64,000 nucleotides of DNA from Rosa chinensis (Eukaryota; Streptophyta; Magnoliopsida; Rosales; Rosaceae). Every line of letters begins with the position of its first letter. Within the stretch, counting starts at the first letter, position 1. Made by a program: the position numbers and the translations under genes. The stretch lies in assembly GCF_002994745.2 (NCBI RefSeq), contig NC_037092.1, positions 24,515,001-24,579,000 of the forward strand, given 5' to 3'. Shown in pieces: positions 33,291-45,127 of this stretch. The notes under the pieces were generated by a model. That model ran no database searches, was not told the origin of the DNA, and saw nothing but the letters and a program-made list of their open reading frames with translations.

Positions 33291-35389
33291 AGAGGGTGTA
33301 TTCAATCTAGATTTTAAATGATTTTGTCTGACTTTTTATAATCTGTGGATTCTCATAGATTCTGCAGAATCCATGGATTGTTTTAATTCCATATGGATTT
33401 GAACAGAGTTTAATGTATTGTATTAGTAAGATTTGTTTGGATTTTAATAAGTTCATGGATTATCCTAATAACAATAATAGAAAAAAGACCCATGAAGTTT
33501 GTTTGCTTGGACATAACCAGGAAGTTTATGCATAGCTGATAATTCATTATCCAACTAACTGTATGCATGTGTTTGATTATAGCATGCAACAAATATTGAC
33601 ATTTCAGGGAAGATCGAATTCATCAGAAAGAGAATAACAATATACGATACATTGATCAGAAGAAAACATAAGACAACTTCTGTCATATATTTGTAGTTCA
33701 ACTTCAAGCTTCTGAATGACATAGACAATTAACTTTTCAACTGTTACATAGTAGTCTAAGACTATCTGGCATGACATTAATGTCCTCTTGTAAACAAACA
33801 GAAATGAGATTAACGCCCAGAATAAGAAAAAAGAAAGAACAAAACAACAATCTTGCCAGCAAAACTTAAAAGAAATGATCTTTCAGCACCTCCCTCAGCT
33901 AAAACTTACGTAATATTGACAAGTAAACGGTACCAGAGTCAATTCTATAGGATCCTTCCGAAGACGCGATGGCCTAAGCAGTTAGGGATGACAGTAGCAA
34001 AATCTTCTGGAGTCAACTTATCCCTTCCCTTTCAGAGCAGCCAAAACTTTTGCAACCCTTTTAGTCATTGTCTCCTCTCAGTCTGTCGACATTCAACTTT
34101 GAACAAACTTGGGAGATTTCCAGCATGAGATCCTAGCCAATCTCTAGTCTGTACAGATGAAAAGACCACTTCTAGCTGAGGTAATTTGTTCCTGAAGCTT
34201 ATCTTGCTTAGCTTCGTAAGAAACCTGAAAATCTTTTGGGTTTTTGTCAAACCGAGCTCTCTCCTCGACAATCATCACTACCAGTTCTGCATCCCTCACA
34301 GTCCCAACTTGAGTATGCATACCAAAATGGTCAAGCAACTATGGCCTGAGCTCCCTTTCTTCTGGATATATTGCCAGAGCCAATCATATATTGCCAGAGC
34401 CAATCAAACGGTGAAGGACCTAACAATTGTGCATTTCCCAGTACCCCTATCACCCTTGATCATGACACCCCCAATCTTGAGGTTAATCACATTTAGCAGA
34501 AGACATAGTTTCATCTGATCACACACCGGCCTCTAGCTTTCCTTTGCAACAGGCGTTTGTGCCTAAATATGTGACCAGTGTGACAAGAATTAACAATAGA
34601 TAAACTCAAAAACCTAATCTTTATATAGCATTTCTATAACTAATTCTTGAAACTTTCATCAAAAACAATGTTTTCCAATGTGAACGAATACAACCCATCA
34701 AAATAAATAGAATTTTCATCTCAAATCAGACTAAGTAAACCTAATTACAATTACATAAAAGAAAATTCACACCTATTCAGAAGGTTGACTTCAGTGGCAA
34801 TATTGGCAACATGGAATTGAGACCTGCTCTTTCTTAACCCTCCATAAAACTAATTCGTCCCACAAAATTGCCTGCAATTCAAGAATCAAAATCCATAAAA
34901 GAACTGAAACCCACATATTTTATCTCCTTTAGAAACACAAAGAAGCACAGAGATGAACTAAAATTAGAGGGAAATCGTACCTTCGCTCAAGATTTGATTA
35001 TCGTGTCAGGCAAATGTGAGTACCCAAAAGACCAATTCCCAGTTTCAATCAATTGGAGACATGAGAAAAATGAAGACTCCCCAAACAAAATGGCTGTAGT
35101 TCGTCGTCAATTCGTATTCTACTGTTGGACATCTTTTCATCTTCAGAATGAGAGAGAAAAACAAGTATGTCAAAATCTCACGTCCAGAGTATGGATTTCT
35201 GATAGGGTTTGGTATTTATACCAAACACCCTACAATCCTCCACAATCCATCATTTAATAAAATCCATCAAAATCATTGGGTTTTTGAATACCATCAGATT
35301 TAAATGGACTTTTTAAAATCTTAATTGAATACCCATAGATTTTTGAAATCCAAAACAATCTAATAGACTCCTAATTGAATACACCCCCC
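33291..35389. mobile_element. Harbinger-like non-autonomous element with TAA target duplication, carries CHLI fragment
   Basis: The ends AGAGGGTGTATTCAAT and ATTGAATACACCCCCC are inverted repeats. TAA is duplicated on both sides (33288-33290 and 35390-35392), and removal restores the inverted end of the surrounding MITE. A 3-bp TAA duplication and GGGTGT-like ends fit the PIF/Harbinger superfamily. Subterminal ATTCAATTAAGATTTTAAA-like motifs occur at the right end. No transposase is present. The middle holds a degraded Mg-chelatase subunit gene fragment. Confidence 0.65.
33915..34525 (-). pseudogene. Mg-chelatase ATPase subunit I (CHLI) fragment, captured
   Basis: On the minus strand one segment (about 34525-34400) reads CDQMKLCLLLNVI, then GGVMIKGDRGTGK: the CHLI Walker A region with the following Ser changed to Cys, followed by a stop. 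The middle of the gene is missing. A second segment (34338-34144) reads FGMHTQVGTVRDAEL, IVEERARFDKNPKDF and QDKLQEQITSAR. The continuation, with a one-base frame change, gives VAKVLAALKG and LTPEDFATVIPNC to about 33965, then degraded IDSG at about 33935. CHLI is a chloroplast AAA+ protein of chlorophyll synthesis. This copy cannot be functional because of the internal deletion, stops and frameshifts. Confidence 0.85.
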
Positions 35390-35438
35390 TAAGTAAACAT
35401 GCCCCTAGTTTATTAGCATGGTAGTATGTTGTTTAATT

Positions 35439-36469
35439 GAGGAGTGAAATTTGCACTCTTCAAATTGAAAACCACACTCCCTTTCATTTTTATAATATAT
35501 TTATAATCAATGGAAATTCCAATATTCTAGAAATACCCTTGTTGATCTCTTTTTCTCTCTTCTGGTTTGAGTTTCTCCACTGTCAATCAATTTCTTCTCT
35601 TCCAAAGAAAGCTAATTTCTTCTTTCGATTAGAAGTGAAAAATTTCTCAACCCAACATACCTAGGATGCTAATCAGACCAACTAAATCAATCACCTACAG
35701 CACAGTCTCATGGGCACCTTTGAGATGGATATGAGAAAATCGAAATTCATGATGAAAGTGGAGATTGAATTAGAAAAAAGAATGGATTCTATTTTTTTTT
35801 TCTTTTGTTGAGTAAAGGTTTCTTTGATGGAAGAAAGGCTATCAAGTTTGTTGGTGGTGTTCGTCAATTTGGAAGTGGCGGATTTGGGTTCGAATCGGGT
35901 GAGTTACTGGAGGTAGTGAATCAAATGGTGGTTTGAACAATCAATACCAGATGTTAATCATAAAAAAAAAAAAACAATCAATACCAGATTTAAATCAACC
36001 TATTCTCTATGAGAGAGAGAGAGAGGGTACATCTGCAATCTACATAATGGACAGAATAATACCAAACTCCTCTAAGATTCCAAATAGAAAGTTCATCGTT
36101 GCCAACTGGGTTTGATGGAATTAAAGGAATGAAGAAGGAATCAAGAGCAATGAGACAATCATATGTGTGTCTGTGTGGTGCATACTCATCCAAGGCGCCG
36201 CACCGCCCTCCTTATCCAACCGCCAGACTCCGTCATCGGCGCCGGCAACGGCGGCATGGCCATCGCCCAGACCATCCTCACCCAAGACCTCATCGAAGAG
36301 CTTGTCCTTATCGACACCATCCCCGACAAGCTCCGCGACACTCAGAGAGAGAGAGAGAGAGAGAGACGAGGGCAATTTTGAGAACAGAAAACACATCATC
36401 AATTAAAATTATTATAAAAGTAGGGGGGGTGTGGTTTGCAATTTAGGGAGTGCAAATTTCACTCCCCCT
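35439..36469. mobile_element. About 1-kb inverted-repeat element carrying a lactate dehydrogenase fragment
   Basis: GAGGAGTGAAATTTGCACTC (35439 onward), continuing with AAATTGAAAACCACACTCCC, is matched in inverse orientation by the right end (GGGAGTGAAATTTGCACTCC read leftward from 36469), giving terminal repeats of about 60 bp. The target duplication is unclear because the flanks are AT-rich. No transposase. It lies inside the Mutator-like block. Confidence 0.65.
36226..36342 (+). pseudogene. L-lactate dehydrogenase N-terminal fragment, captured
   Basis: The plus strand reads DSVIGAGNGGMAIAQTILTQ, then DLIEELVLIDTIPDKLRD. This is the NAD-binding Rossmann start of plant lactate dehydrogenase, with the glycine-rich GAGNxG motif kept (the usual Val after Asn is Gly here). 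It stops at the position where the enzyme would continue with its GEMLDLQH-like segment and runs into a GA microsatellite (about 36343-36366). The rest of the gene is absent. The codons are GC-rich, unlike the surrounding AT-rich DNA, which fits recent capture from a gene exon. Confidence 0.75.
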
Positions 36470-36628
36470 TAAATAATTGCAATACTATACATCATTCAAG
36501 TCTGCAAATCTTGGAAACACTTGCCATTGTTAATTAACTACTACCTTCCCAAGTTCCCATCAATCACAATAGAGACAGAATGAGAGAGAAGAAACAAAGA
36601 GATAGAGAAAAAGTAAGGAGATCGAAAC

Positions 36629-36629
<1 letters not shown>

Positions 36630-36670
<41 letters not shown>
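36630..36670. repeat. GA microsatellite
   Basis: An uninterrupted run of GA dinucleotides at about 36637-36666, one of several purine-rich stretches in the right part of the Mutator-like block. Confidence 0.8.
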
Positions 36671-36671
<1 letters not shown>

Positions 36672-37590
36672 AGAAGATAGAGTTGTGTAAGTTGTGGTGC
36701 TTTTTATATTTCAGTTTTATACAAGGGCAAAATGGAATATAAATTTATACAAAAATTTAGAGAGGTCTATGTACCAAATGTGGAGGTATGAATAGAATCA
36801 CTTTTTTTTTTTTTCTCTCTCTCTCTCATGGAATAGTAATCTTTCTTTAAACACCAGCAACCGAAACGCTACACTCGGTAAATTCTTGTGGTATCACTAT
36901 CATCCAACAAGAAGAGGAAAAAAACCACTTCTCAACATCCCAAATTTCCAATCAACAAGGGATAATGTAGCTTGATTCATTAATGCAATCTAATCAGCAA
37001 GGGATCTTGGGTTCAATTTTCACCGGTTTGCTTTGCCTGCTTGCCAATTCAGATTAGCTTTTGAATTCCGTTGATTAGGAGTGTACTGTGTAGGGCATGA
37101 AATTGATCTTACTATTAACAGTGTCTCATATTTGATGAAGAGAAGAAGGAAAACCCTTCAACAGCCCGATTTTATTCATTTTACTCGGAGACTCGGAGTT
37201 ATGTATTCAAAAACATATGTGAAATTCCTAGACACACTGCAAAGATAACTGCTAACCTCCTGGCAAGAACTTGAAAATATCCTACTATCACAAATTGCTT
37301 TGCAAGCAGTGCTTAATTCATTGCAACAGAGATGAAGGTACGAGGTAACGACATTAATCTTAGGAGATCCGAAAAAGTTCAACTACTTGACAACTACAAT
37401 GCACTAGGACTGAAGTCACCGGGTGCTTCTGTGCTAGTTGATGGCTTAATAGCCAATACACAATTTCCTTTACAAAGGGGGCTGAGAGTCAACATGATTT
37501 CTATATCAAAATCACCTGCTAGAAAAGAACTATGTTGAATACCAACGTGACACTGAATTTCCTAGTAGGATTTGATGACCGTAAAGTTCC

Positions 37591-40500
37591 TCAAGCTTCA
37601 AAGAAATCCTCTGGGACATAAAACTTTAAACCATTGGCCTGCAAAAGAAAAAACTGTAAGCATAGAAGCTTCTTAAATTTATAAGCGGGGGAGAATAATA
37701 AAGTAATTCCCAAGCAGCACATAAGATGAGAACGCACTTGAAGCATTTTTCAATTAAATTCTGACAGGTGATCAGTTAGTCCAAAACTCTGACAACAGAA
37801 CTGTGGCAAAATTCAAGAAATTGGCAATTTATAAGGTCCAAAAGGGTAGTAAAACTGCACGGCTTAGCACAACTTTTAAATTTGGCTTAGCCTTGATAGA
37901 TTGGCATAAGGAATGCTACTATGCTCAAAGGATAATGGATCAAAGGAAATAGATATTAAGTATGCAACAATGAATACAATTGGAGCATAAAATATAATAT
38001 ATAACACTTTAATTTGTACCTCTGCAAACTTAAGATCAGCATCACTGTGATCATTGCTTCTTCCAGCAGCATCACCAACATAAAAAGATCTACATTACAA
38101 ACAGAAAGAGCTTTTATTTATAATGATGTCTGCTCCATTAAATAACAAATGCAATAGAGAAAAAAGAAAAAAGAAGAAGAAGACAAACAAACTAAACTAA
38201 GGTAGCATTTCTAATGAATCTATGTGAAAAGTAGTGATGTGTAATCCCAGGAAAAAAAGAAAAAAAAAATAGGAGTTCAATAACTGATTCATATCAATGG
38301 AAATGCCAGAGTTGAAGTGTTGTTCCAACATATGCCACAACCCCGGTTTGGGTTTGCGAAAGGGGTCTTCTCCTTGACTCGTCCCACAAGCTATGAAAAC
38401 CTGGATACAGATAACTGAAATTCATCTCCTTGCATATATAACTCTAAGGAAAAAAAATGCAGTGCATATCTTCTAAATAATGGTCTCATCACAAGGTACT
38501 CTTTTACTAAGTTATATATAATGTCTGAAATATAGCTGAAACCTGAAGCGCTCAAATCTTATATTCATGCCAGAAACTAATGTTATCATTTTTAAAGAAA
38601 TGCTACTAAATTACTATTCATTGTTGCAGGGTAAGAAATCAACAAATGATTAAGGATAAATGGCATTCCTAAGTAAAATAGATTTATTCTTTCATCAGAA
38701 AGGAACATAATAAGTTACCTGAATTGGGACCTTCACTTCCTTAATAAAGTCGTTGAGACGTCCAATTTTTGAGTCCACAGCTACTTGTCTCTTATTTTTC
38801 CAGCGCTCAATGTTGGCTTCATTCGTGAAGATTACCTGATGATGGAAAAGAGTCAGTGTCATCAAACTTCCAAACAATTAAAAACCATGCAACTAAACAT
38901 ATAAGAATGTCACAATGCCCAAAATCACAAGACTCCTGTATAAAACTTCAATAGCTAAAATGGGCAACAAACATTACACACCAGCTTGTAGCCATCCTCA
39001 TACAAGCTCCGTAGTTTATCAGGTATTGAAGGATACATTAGGGACCAAGCATCAGCACCGACTCTGACATTAGAGCAACATATTGGTTGTCAATCGAAGA
39101 GTTTGATCACAGTTCTGTGAAAAATAAGAAATCTCTTCCTTTGTACAAATGGAAGTTGCTTCATAGCTCATATACTGCTGGAACCTATTGAAAAGAGATA
39201 TAACTGAACGACTTTGACCAATGGCCTTAACAGTAGAAGTTGTAGAACAATTTTTCTTGAAATTATAAGTTATCAAGCTTGCTGAAGCCAATTAACATTT
39301 AGTATAATTCTTAAATGGCCCATGACATATATGAACAGTGAGTTCAGCTACATTCTCAAAAGTCTCTTAGCCTATAAATTATATTCCATAATTTGTCATA
39401 AAGACATGGTTGGATTATAAAATATAGTCCCATGTCTGCATAGTATGGACCTACAGACTAGATTCTTTACTGTACATCAAAAGGCATCAATAATACATAA
39501 GATAAATGTTAAAAATGCTTTCTGCATGATTGATTATTGACTTTCAAAAATTTAAAGTATATGTACACATTTCATCACATTCTACTAAACATAATATTCA
39601 GAGATAAGTTTATTCCACCAACGGAATGAGAAGTAGAATAACCCACAAAAGAAACTAAAGTGCACGAAACATCATATTGGTCATACCTCCTAACATCAGT
39701 ATTTGCAAGACATCCATCAAAATCAAAAGCAGCAATTTTACTTGACTCATGCAGACCATCATCCTGTAGGCAGAATGAACATTAAATAACATTAAACTGT
39801 TGATGCTCAAAGATATCATATTATGTCAGGCCACTAAAGTACTATTGCATTTGTATAAATGAGACTTAAAGATCATAAAATCTGTGACCAATAATTAAAT
39901 ACACACAGAATCATATGTCTGCTATGTAGAGCGAGAAAAGCGATAAAACAAAAACATACATACAAAAGGACGCATAATACTTGGTAAATGAAGTAAGCCA
40001 CTATAATATTCTTAAATATACAAACACACACAAATGAATGAAGTTGAGCTTTCTACCTATCTGAATTATCAAAGTAGATCCAATAAGTTTTCCTTTATGA
40101 ATAAAAATGAAATATCTTACCCTTTCAAGAAATATGATAGTCTGAAATGCCTTCCATTTAGGTGGAAGAGTTGCTTCCTGAATCAGTCAATATTTCCAAC
40201 ATAAGAAAAACAAAGGTAAAGGGTACAGCTACAGAAGCAAAGAAAGATTTCTTTAATACCACAAAATTCACAGATGTACATTGAAGGTATATTCACAATA
40301 TACTTGGGCCAAAACCAAATACATGGAAGGATATTCTGCAGTGTGAAAGAAAACAGAGGAAATGGATCAGACCTTGTACTTGTCCTTCACATCAGACACT
40401 GAAAAGGATATTTCCAGGTTAGATACCTGCAAATAAAAAACAGAATGATCAAGTTGATGATAAGAACTAAAAGAATTCATACTACAAAGCAGACATGAGA

Positions 40501-41801
40501 AATGAATTCCTGAGCCCTATAAGTCACACTTGCACCTAGATGTTGATCTGGAAGTTAATAACCCTTCAAGGCTACAAGTAATTAATAGGAGTCCGTGTGA
40601 TACATTTGTTCATTTAAGAAAGAAAGAATAATGAGGATACAACTCCATATTATAAATATATGTCACTGCTCTTTATTCAAAAAAAAAAAAAAGAATTGTC
40701 ACTGCAGGTATGTACTTGGGAAAAGAATGGAAAGACAGCAACAGAGGATATAAGGAATTACCACCTAAAAAGAATTTAAAAAACAAAACAAAAAATGAAC
40801 ATAAAGCTTAAAATGGACATAGGAAGAACCATCCTTTCCTATGTTTGCAGGCAATTCCCTTATATCTTGGCATGAAATATACTTGAACCCTTCAGACAAA
40901 AAAAAAAGTACTTGAATCCATTAATGGCAACTTCAATATGAGCTCTAAGTAACTACAGATGCAATAATATTCTGCAAGAGGTGTTTAATATCGCAAGTGT
41001 GACTGCATATTCCAATTTCCAATTGTAGCCCATCTAGCATCATGTACATGTCACCAGTAAGAGACCATCCAGACCTAGAGTTGAACAAACAAACCTACTC
41101 TAAAAGGAAGTTATCATACCTTCGCTTTCTTCAAATCCCTTTCCCCTACTTCATTTTCATCTTCATCTACTTCACAAACCTATTGGGAAAACCAAGAAAT
41201 CAACACAGGTATCTCCATTAATCTAGCAATCAAATAAAAGCACAGTATTTTTACCTTTTGTTTTAGAGAACCTTTCTTTCCATTTGAATCCTGCAAGAAT
41301 CAATTATATATCCATCAATAAGCAAAGAAAGGTACGGTAAAATTCATTCTTCCTTTAAAACATGAAGAGCAGACAAAAAAAAACCTCCTCATTGGATTTC
41401 TCAAATTCATCCACCAAATTCTTCAAAGCTTCCTGATCACTGCTCTGAGTACACACACAAGTTAAACAACAATCAATATATAGGGAAATGCATCCATTTT
41501 CTCTGTTAATCCAAAAACCGAACCTTTATCTTTCCAATTACCAAAAAAATCAAAACCCACATTGCAATACCTTCAGAGACTGAAACCCTTTAATCTTGTC
41601 AACCGAAGCAACCAACTCGGACCCAAAACTGAAGCAACCCAGGTGGTGCCACTTGATCGCGTCAAACCCACGCGCGTCTCTGGTGACCAAGCCCAGCCTC
41701 AGAGCTTTGGCCTCGATCTTTTTCGAGCACTTCTTGCAAGAGGACCTGTTGGACTTGGCGTACTCGGCGGTGACATGGGTCGAAGAAGAAGAAGAAGACA
41801 T
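37591..41801 (-). CDS. ZDP: Polynucleotide 3'-phosphatase (ZDP type) with a single PARP-type zinc finger
   Basis: Twelve inferred exons: 41801-41571, 41444-41385, 41290-41255, 41179-41120, 40426-40373, 40177-40121, 39763-39687, 39063-38982, 38835-38719, 38400-38285, 38089-38020 and 37638-37591. Phases agree throughout (1008 nt, 335 aa). The N terminus is a PARP-type finger (SCKKC...KWHHLGC). A short charged linker follows, then the HAD-type phosphatase: AAFDFDGCLANT (catalytic DxD), VIFTNEANI, PFRKPKPGLW and FYVGDAAGR. ZDP removes 3'-phosphates at DNA breaks in base-excision repair and active demethylation. Arabidopsis ZDP has three fingers and is about twice as long, so the single finger here is notable. 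One donor (AATCA|GTTATT, 38285) is weak but restores the frame exactly. Confidence 0.9.
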
Positions 41802-42044
41802 TGGGGGTTTTTGGGAGCGAATACAGGCGAAACGTTTCGGTGTTTGGAAGAAACGTTTCGGAGAATGACTCGGAATTAGGGGTTTTGGGAAGGCGGGGAT
41901 GATTAGGCAAGAGATGATCGATTTACAGACAATTGCGATGGGTAGCATTTGAGAGAAAAGAGGAGTAGGGTTTTTGGGGTTTAAGGACTTCCCGCCATTT
42001 TCAGATGAGGCTACTAGCCTCAACTGCTTCTGCTATGAAGAGGC

Positions 42045-42426
42045 CTGTAAATTGTAAATGTCAGATAACCAGACGTGCTGTGAAAATCAATTTTTTGATT
42101 TTTAGAATATCTAATTTAACATAATTCTAACTCAATTCTTAGCGTCCTCACCACATAATGTCTTTCATGAATAACATACGTGAAGATAATAAGAATAAAA
42201 CTAGTAAAGGAAAGGATTAAATTTTGCTTATTACCTTGTAATTTTAAGGGTCCATTAGTTCAGTCCCTATACTTCTAATTTAATCAGAAAAGTCATTGTA
42301 CTCTCCAATTTCATCAAATCGATCTAATCCGTCACTATTCCATCAATTTACTCTTTTAAAATGCTGATGTGGGACCTTCTCACAAGGAAAATTCCCAAAC
42401 TACCCATCGCTAGGCAGTCCGCCGAT
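42045..42426. other. Intergenic DNA
   Basis: No gene is supported. It separates the ZDP promoter from the hAT-type MITE. The last eight bases (42419-42426) are that element's left target duplication. Confidence 0.4.
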
Positions 42427-42997
42427 TAGGGCTGTCAATAGGTTGAGTTCGTGTCGGGTCAAGGTATTTGTCGTGTCGCAATGTACAAATCCAAACTCAA
42501 CCCATTTAATGATCCTGTCAAAAATTTAAACCCAAACCCAACCTATTTATTAAACAGGTTACTTATTTCCAACTCGCTTAACCCATTTAACAAATAGATG
42601 GCGTCGTGTTAGACAAAATAACTCATTTAAGGGTCAACAATGCGACCCATTTAATAAAAATAATTCATAAATTGATTAAATTTACTAAAAACTCCACAAG
42701 ACTAAGAATATAAATAATTATATATATTCATAAATAATTAAATCCAATAATTATAAAGCAAAATATTTCAAATTGTTTAATCCTATGATCAAATACTCCC
42801 AACGTCCAAAATTTCAAGAAGTATAACATAATTGGGTTATACAGGTTCATTTCGTGTTGATGGGTTAACCCGTAGCTGACCCATTTATTAAATGGGTCAT
42901 GGCAGGTTGACCCACGGCTGACCCGCTTTTTAATCGTGATGGTTCAACCTGTTTTATTTCGTGCAGATTTCGAGTCGTGTCGGAATTGACAGCCCTA
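42427..42997. mobile_element. hAT-type MITE
   Basis: The ends TAGGGCTGTCAAT and ATTGACAGCCCTA are perfect inverted repeats. The 8-bp flanks CCGCCGAT (42419-42426) and CCACCGAT (42998-43005) match at seven of eight positions, as expected for an aged hAT target duplication. The interior is AT-rich with repeated AACCCATTTA and GGGTTAACCCGT-like motifs and has no coding region. Confidence 0.88.
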
Positions 42998-44589
42998 CCA
43001 CCGATGCGTTAGTGTTGTGAATGCAGATGGGTAGTGTGATGCCCCAGAAATTCGTTATTTTCCGAGGATTTTCCAGAATCTAAATGATGGTTATTGGACG
43101 GTTTCGTGGCTCGTGGATGGAGCTGAAGTGTTTCGGACGAATTTCTATTCAGAAAGTATGACTTTAGGGGGGGCTCAAGGTTGACTTTTTATACGTTGGG
43201 ATTCTCCGAAAACTTCCTTCATGAAAGTTGTAGAGCGCGTCGATATGAGTTCGTGGACATGTGGAACGCAAGAATCGGAGTTCGTATGTGAAAGTTGTGA
43301 GCATTTGAAGTTTTGAGAAAGTTCTATAAATAGTAGTTTCCATTTTCGGAAACTTACTATTTTCATTTCTTTCACTTTTCTTTTCCGGAAATCAAAAGCT
43401 ATGTTCTCTCTCTTCTTTGCGCGTGACCCGACCCGAACCCAGAGACCCGACCCGGCTTTTCCGGCGAACTGCGGCGGTCTTCGGCTACGAAACTTTCCAG
43501 ATAGGATCGTCTCCTCCGTCTGGTCGTCCCTCTGGTGTCCTCTAGTGCCGATTCTCCTCCACGACGGCGCTGCAAGGCGGCGCAGTTGAGTGTTTTCGGA
43601 CCCGATCGGTTCTCCGATCTCAGAGGTCGGCGGGGCTTCAAGTTGAGCTTGGGGAGCTCAAAGCAGCCTCCTTGATCGATCCTTGGTGGTTGTTTGGACC
43701 GATTCACGTAAAACTTGGTTCAACTCAGATTTGATTACTATTCACGGCTTGTGTGGTAGTTTTCGACCCTTTATGCTTGTTTTCTGACTTCGAGCTAGTT
43801 ATGAAAGTTCACAAGCATGCTTAGATGAAGAACTTTGGTGTTGGGAGTTTTGTCAAATTCTGACTTTGGGCCGGCGGCGGCGCCACTACTGTGGTGGTGT
43901 TTTTCGGCAGTTCCCGGCCACCTCAAGGATAGTTTATGTTCCTGAGTTCAATCTACTCGTCGATACGAGCATTTCGATATATAATACATAATTTTTGGAG
44001 ATCGTATGAATATATTGTGATTTTTATGATTTCGGACCGTTTGATGCTTCGATCTGTGAGGATCCGAGCGTCCGATCCACTTGTGGTTTGGACATATCGA
44101 TCGTAGAAGTATTCTGGAGATATTGGGTGGTCTCGGATGTGGTTTCACCTCGATTGGCGTCACTTTGGGGATTTTAGTTCAAAACAGGGGTTTCAGACTT
44201 AAATCATTTGTGAATCGTTACTGATTTGAGGTCATTGGTGATTAGGTGCTTCTAAAGGTGAATTGGACGAGTTGTTGGTGACAGTGTTAGTTCGGTTCTG
44301 TATAAAAGACGCAGTGGGATTCTAAGGTGAGTAATCTCACAAGGTTCAAGGTTCAAGGTTCATTAATGAACGGATTTCCTTTATCGTTTTGAGAGTTATT
44401 GATTTAACTGCAAACTATAGTTGGTATGGCATTCCTGAGCGGATGACTACGTAATTATATATTTATGTGAAATATATGTGTTTTGGTGGATTTGTGGAAA
44501 CAATGTGCATGATTGATGCATTTTATTGTTTTGGGTTGTGGCTTTTCGAAAAACAATTGGTGGGAAATGGTATTTTTATTGTTTTGAAA

Positions 44590-44890
44590 AGTGTTTGAGG
44601 ATTTAAGAGTCACAGATTGTGATTTCTCCTTTTGGTTTGATTTAACGTTTTGATCCGACAACCGGTGGTCTGAGGATGTGAGAGTCACAGGTTGTGATTT
44701 CTCCTTTTGGTTTGATTTACGTTTTGATCCGACGACCGGTGGTCTGAGGATGTGAGAGTCACAGGTTGTGATTTCTCCTTTTAGGTTGATTTAACGTTTT
44801 GATCTGACGACCGGTGGTCTGAGGATTTGAGAGTCACAGGTTGTGATTTCTCCTTTTGATTTGATTTGACGTTTTGATCTGAGGGTCAGT
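44590..44890. repeat. About 72-bp tandem repeat within the LTR fragment
   Basis: About four units, each with GAGAGTCACAGGTTGTGATTTC, TCCTTTTGGTTTGATTTAACG and TTTTGATCCGACGACCGGTGG. Variation is small (TTAACG or TTACG, CCGACG or CTGACG). Confidence 0.88.
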
Positions 44891-45127
44891 TTGGCCTAAG
44901 GATCCGGGGTTGCAGGTTGCATCCTCAGGCAGTGTTATATCGTAAGGTTGAACCTTGGCCGGGTGACTGGTTACGATTCAGTTAGAGCTCTAGTCTGTCT
45001 GCCATAGTACTTCATGGATCTAAGTAGGTTACTTACGACTCCTAGGTACGTATTTTGTCCAAGTTGGACCAAAGAATCATATTCTATTTGTTAGGTTAAC
45101 GATAGGTATGATTGATGTGTGTTGATA

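Larger units (their letters stand above)
32988..35404. mobile_element. Possible hAT-type MITE, split by a later insertion
   Basis: GGCACGTTTACTTACTTGGAATGG (32988 onward) is inverted at CCATTCCAAGTAA (to 33290) plus TAAGTAAACATGCC (35390-35404) once the inner element is removed. Repeats of AATCATTCCSATTCC type fill the interior. No clean target duplication was found, so the class is tentative. Confidence 0.45.
32643..36803. mobile_element. 4.2-kb element with about 75-80 bp terminal inverted repeats (Mutator-like), host to nested elements
   Basis: The left end GAGTGCTTCTATTTATACC and following bases match, in inverse orientation, the right end (AAGTGATTCTATTCATACC read from 36803 leftward), continuing through ACATTTGGTA and GACCTCTCTAAATTTTT. 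Both ends sit in T-runs, so a 9-base T duplication is possible but cannot be proven. The paralogous site at about 27150 is an uninterrupted T-rich tract. No transposase of its own is visible. Two other inverted-repeat elements lie inside. The long terminal repeats suggest the Mutator superfamily; this is inference. Confidence 0.7.
31993..42044. repeat. Segmental duplication, right copy (complete ZDP locus plus insertions)
   Basis: This is the head-to-tail partner of 26752-31858. It is about twice as long because it gained a SINE (32334-32579) and a nested transposon block (about 32643-36803) that the left copy lacks, and because it still has the phosphatase exons. The two copies align in the same orientation and order at both ends. 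Confidence 0.85.

Noticed and set aside
34868..35257. 129-codon plus-strand frame in the Harbinger-like element
   Set aside because: No recognisable domain; the interval looks like non-coding filler of a MITE-like element, and the CHLI similarity is on the other strand.
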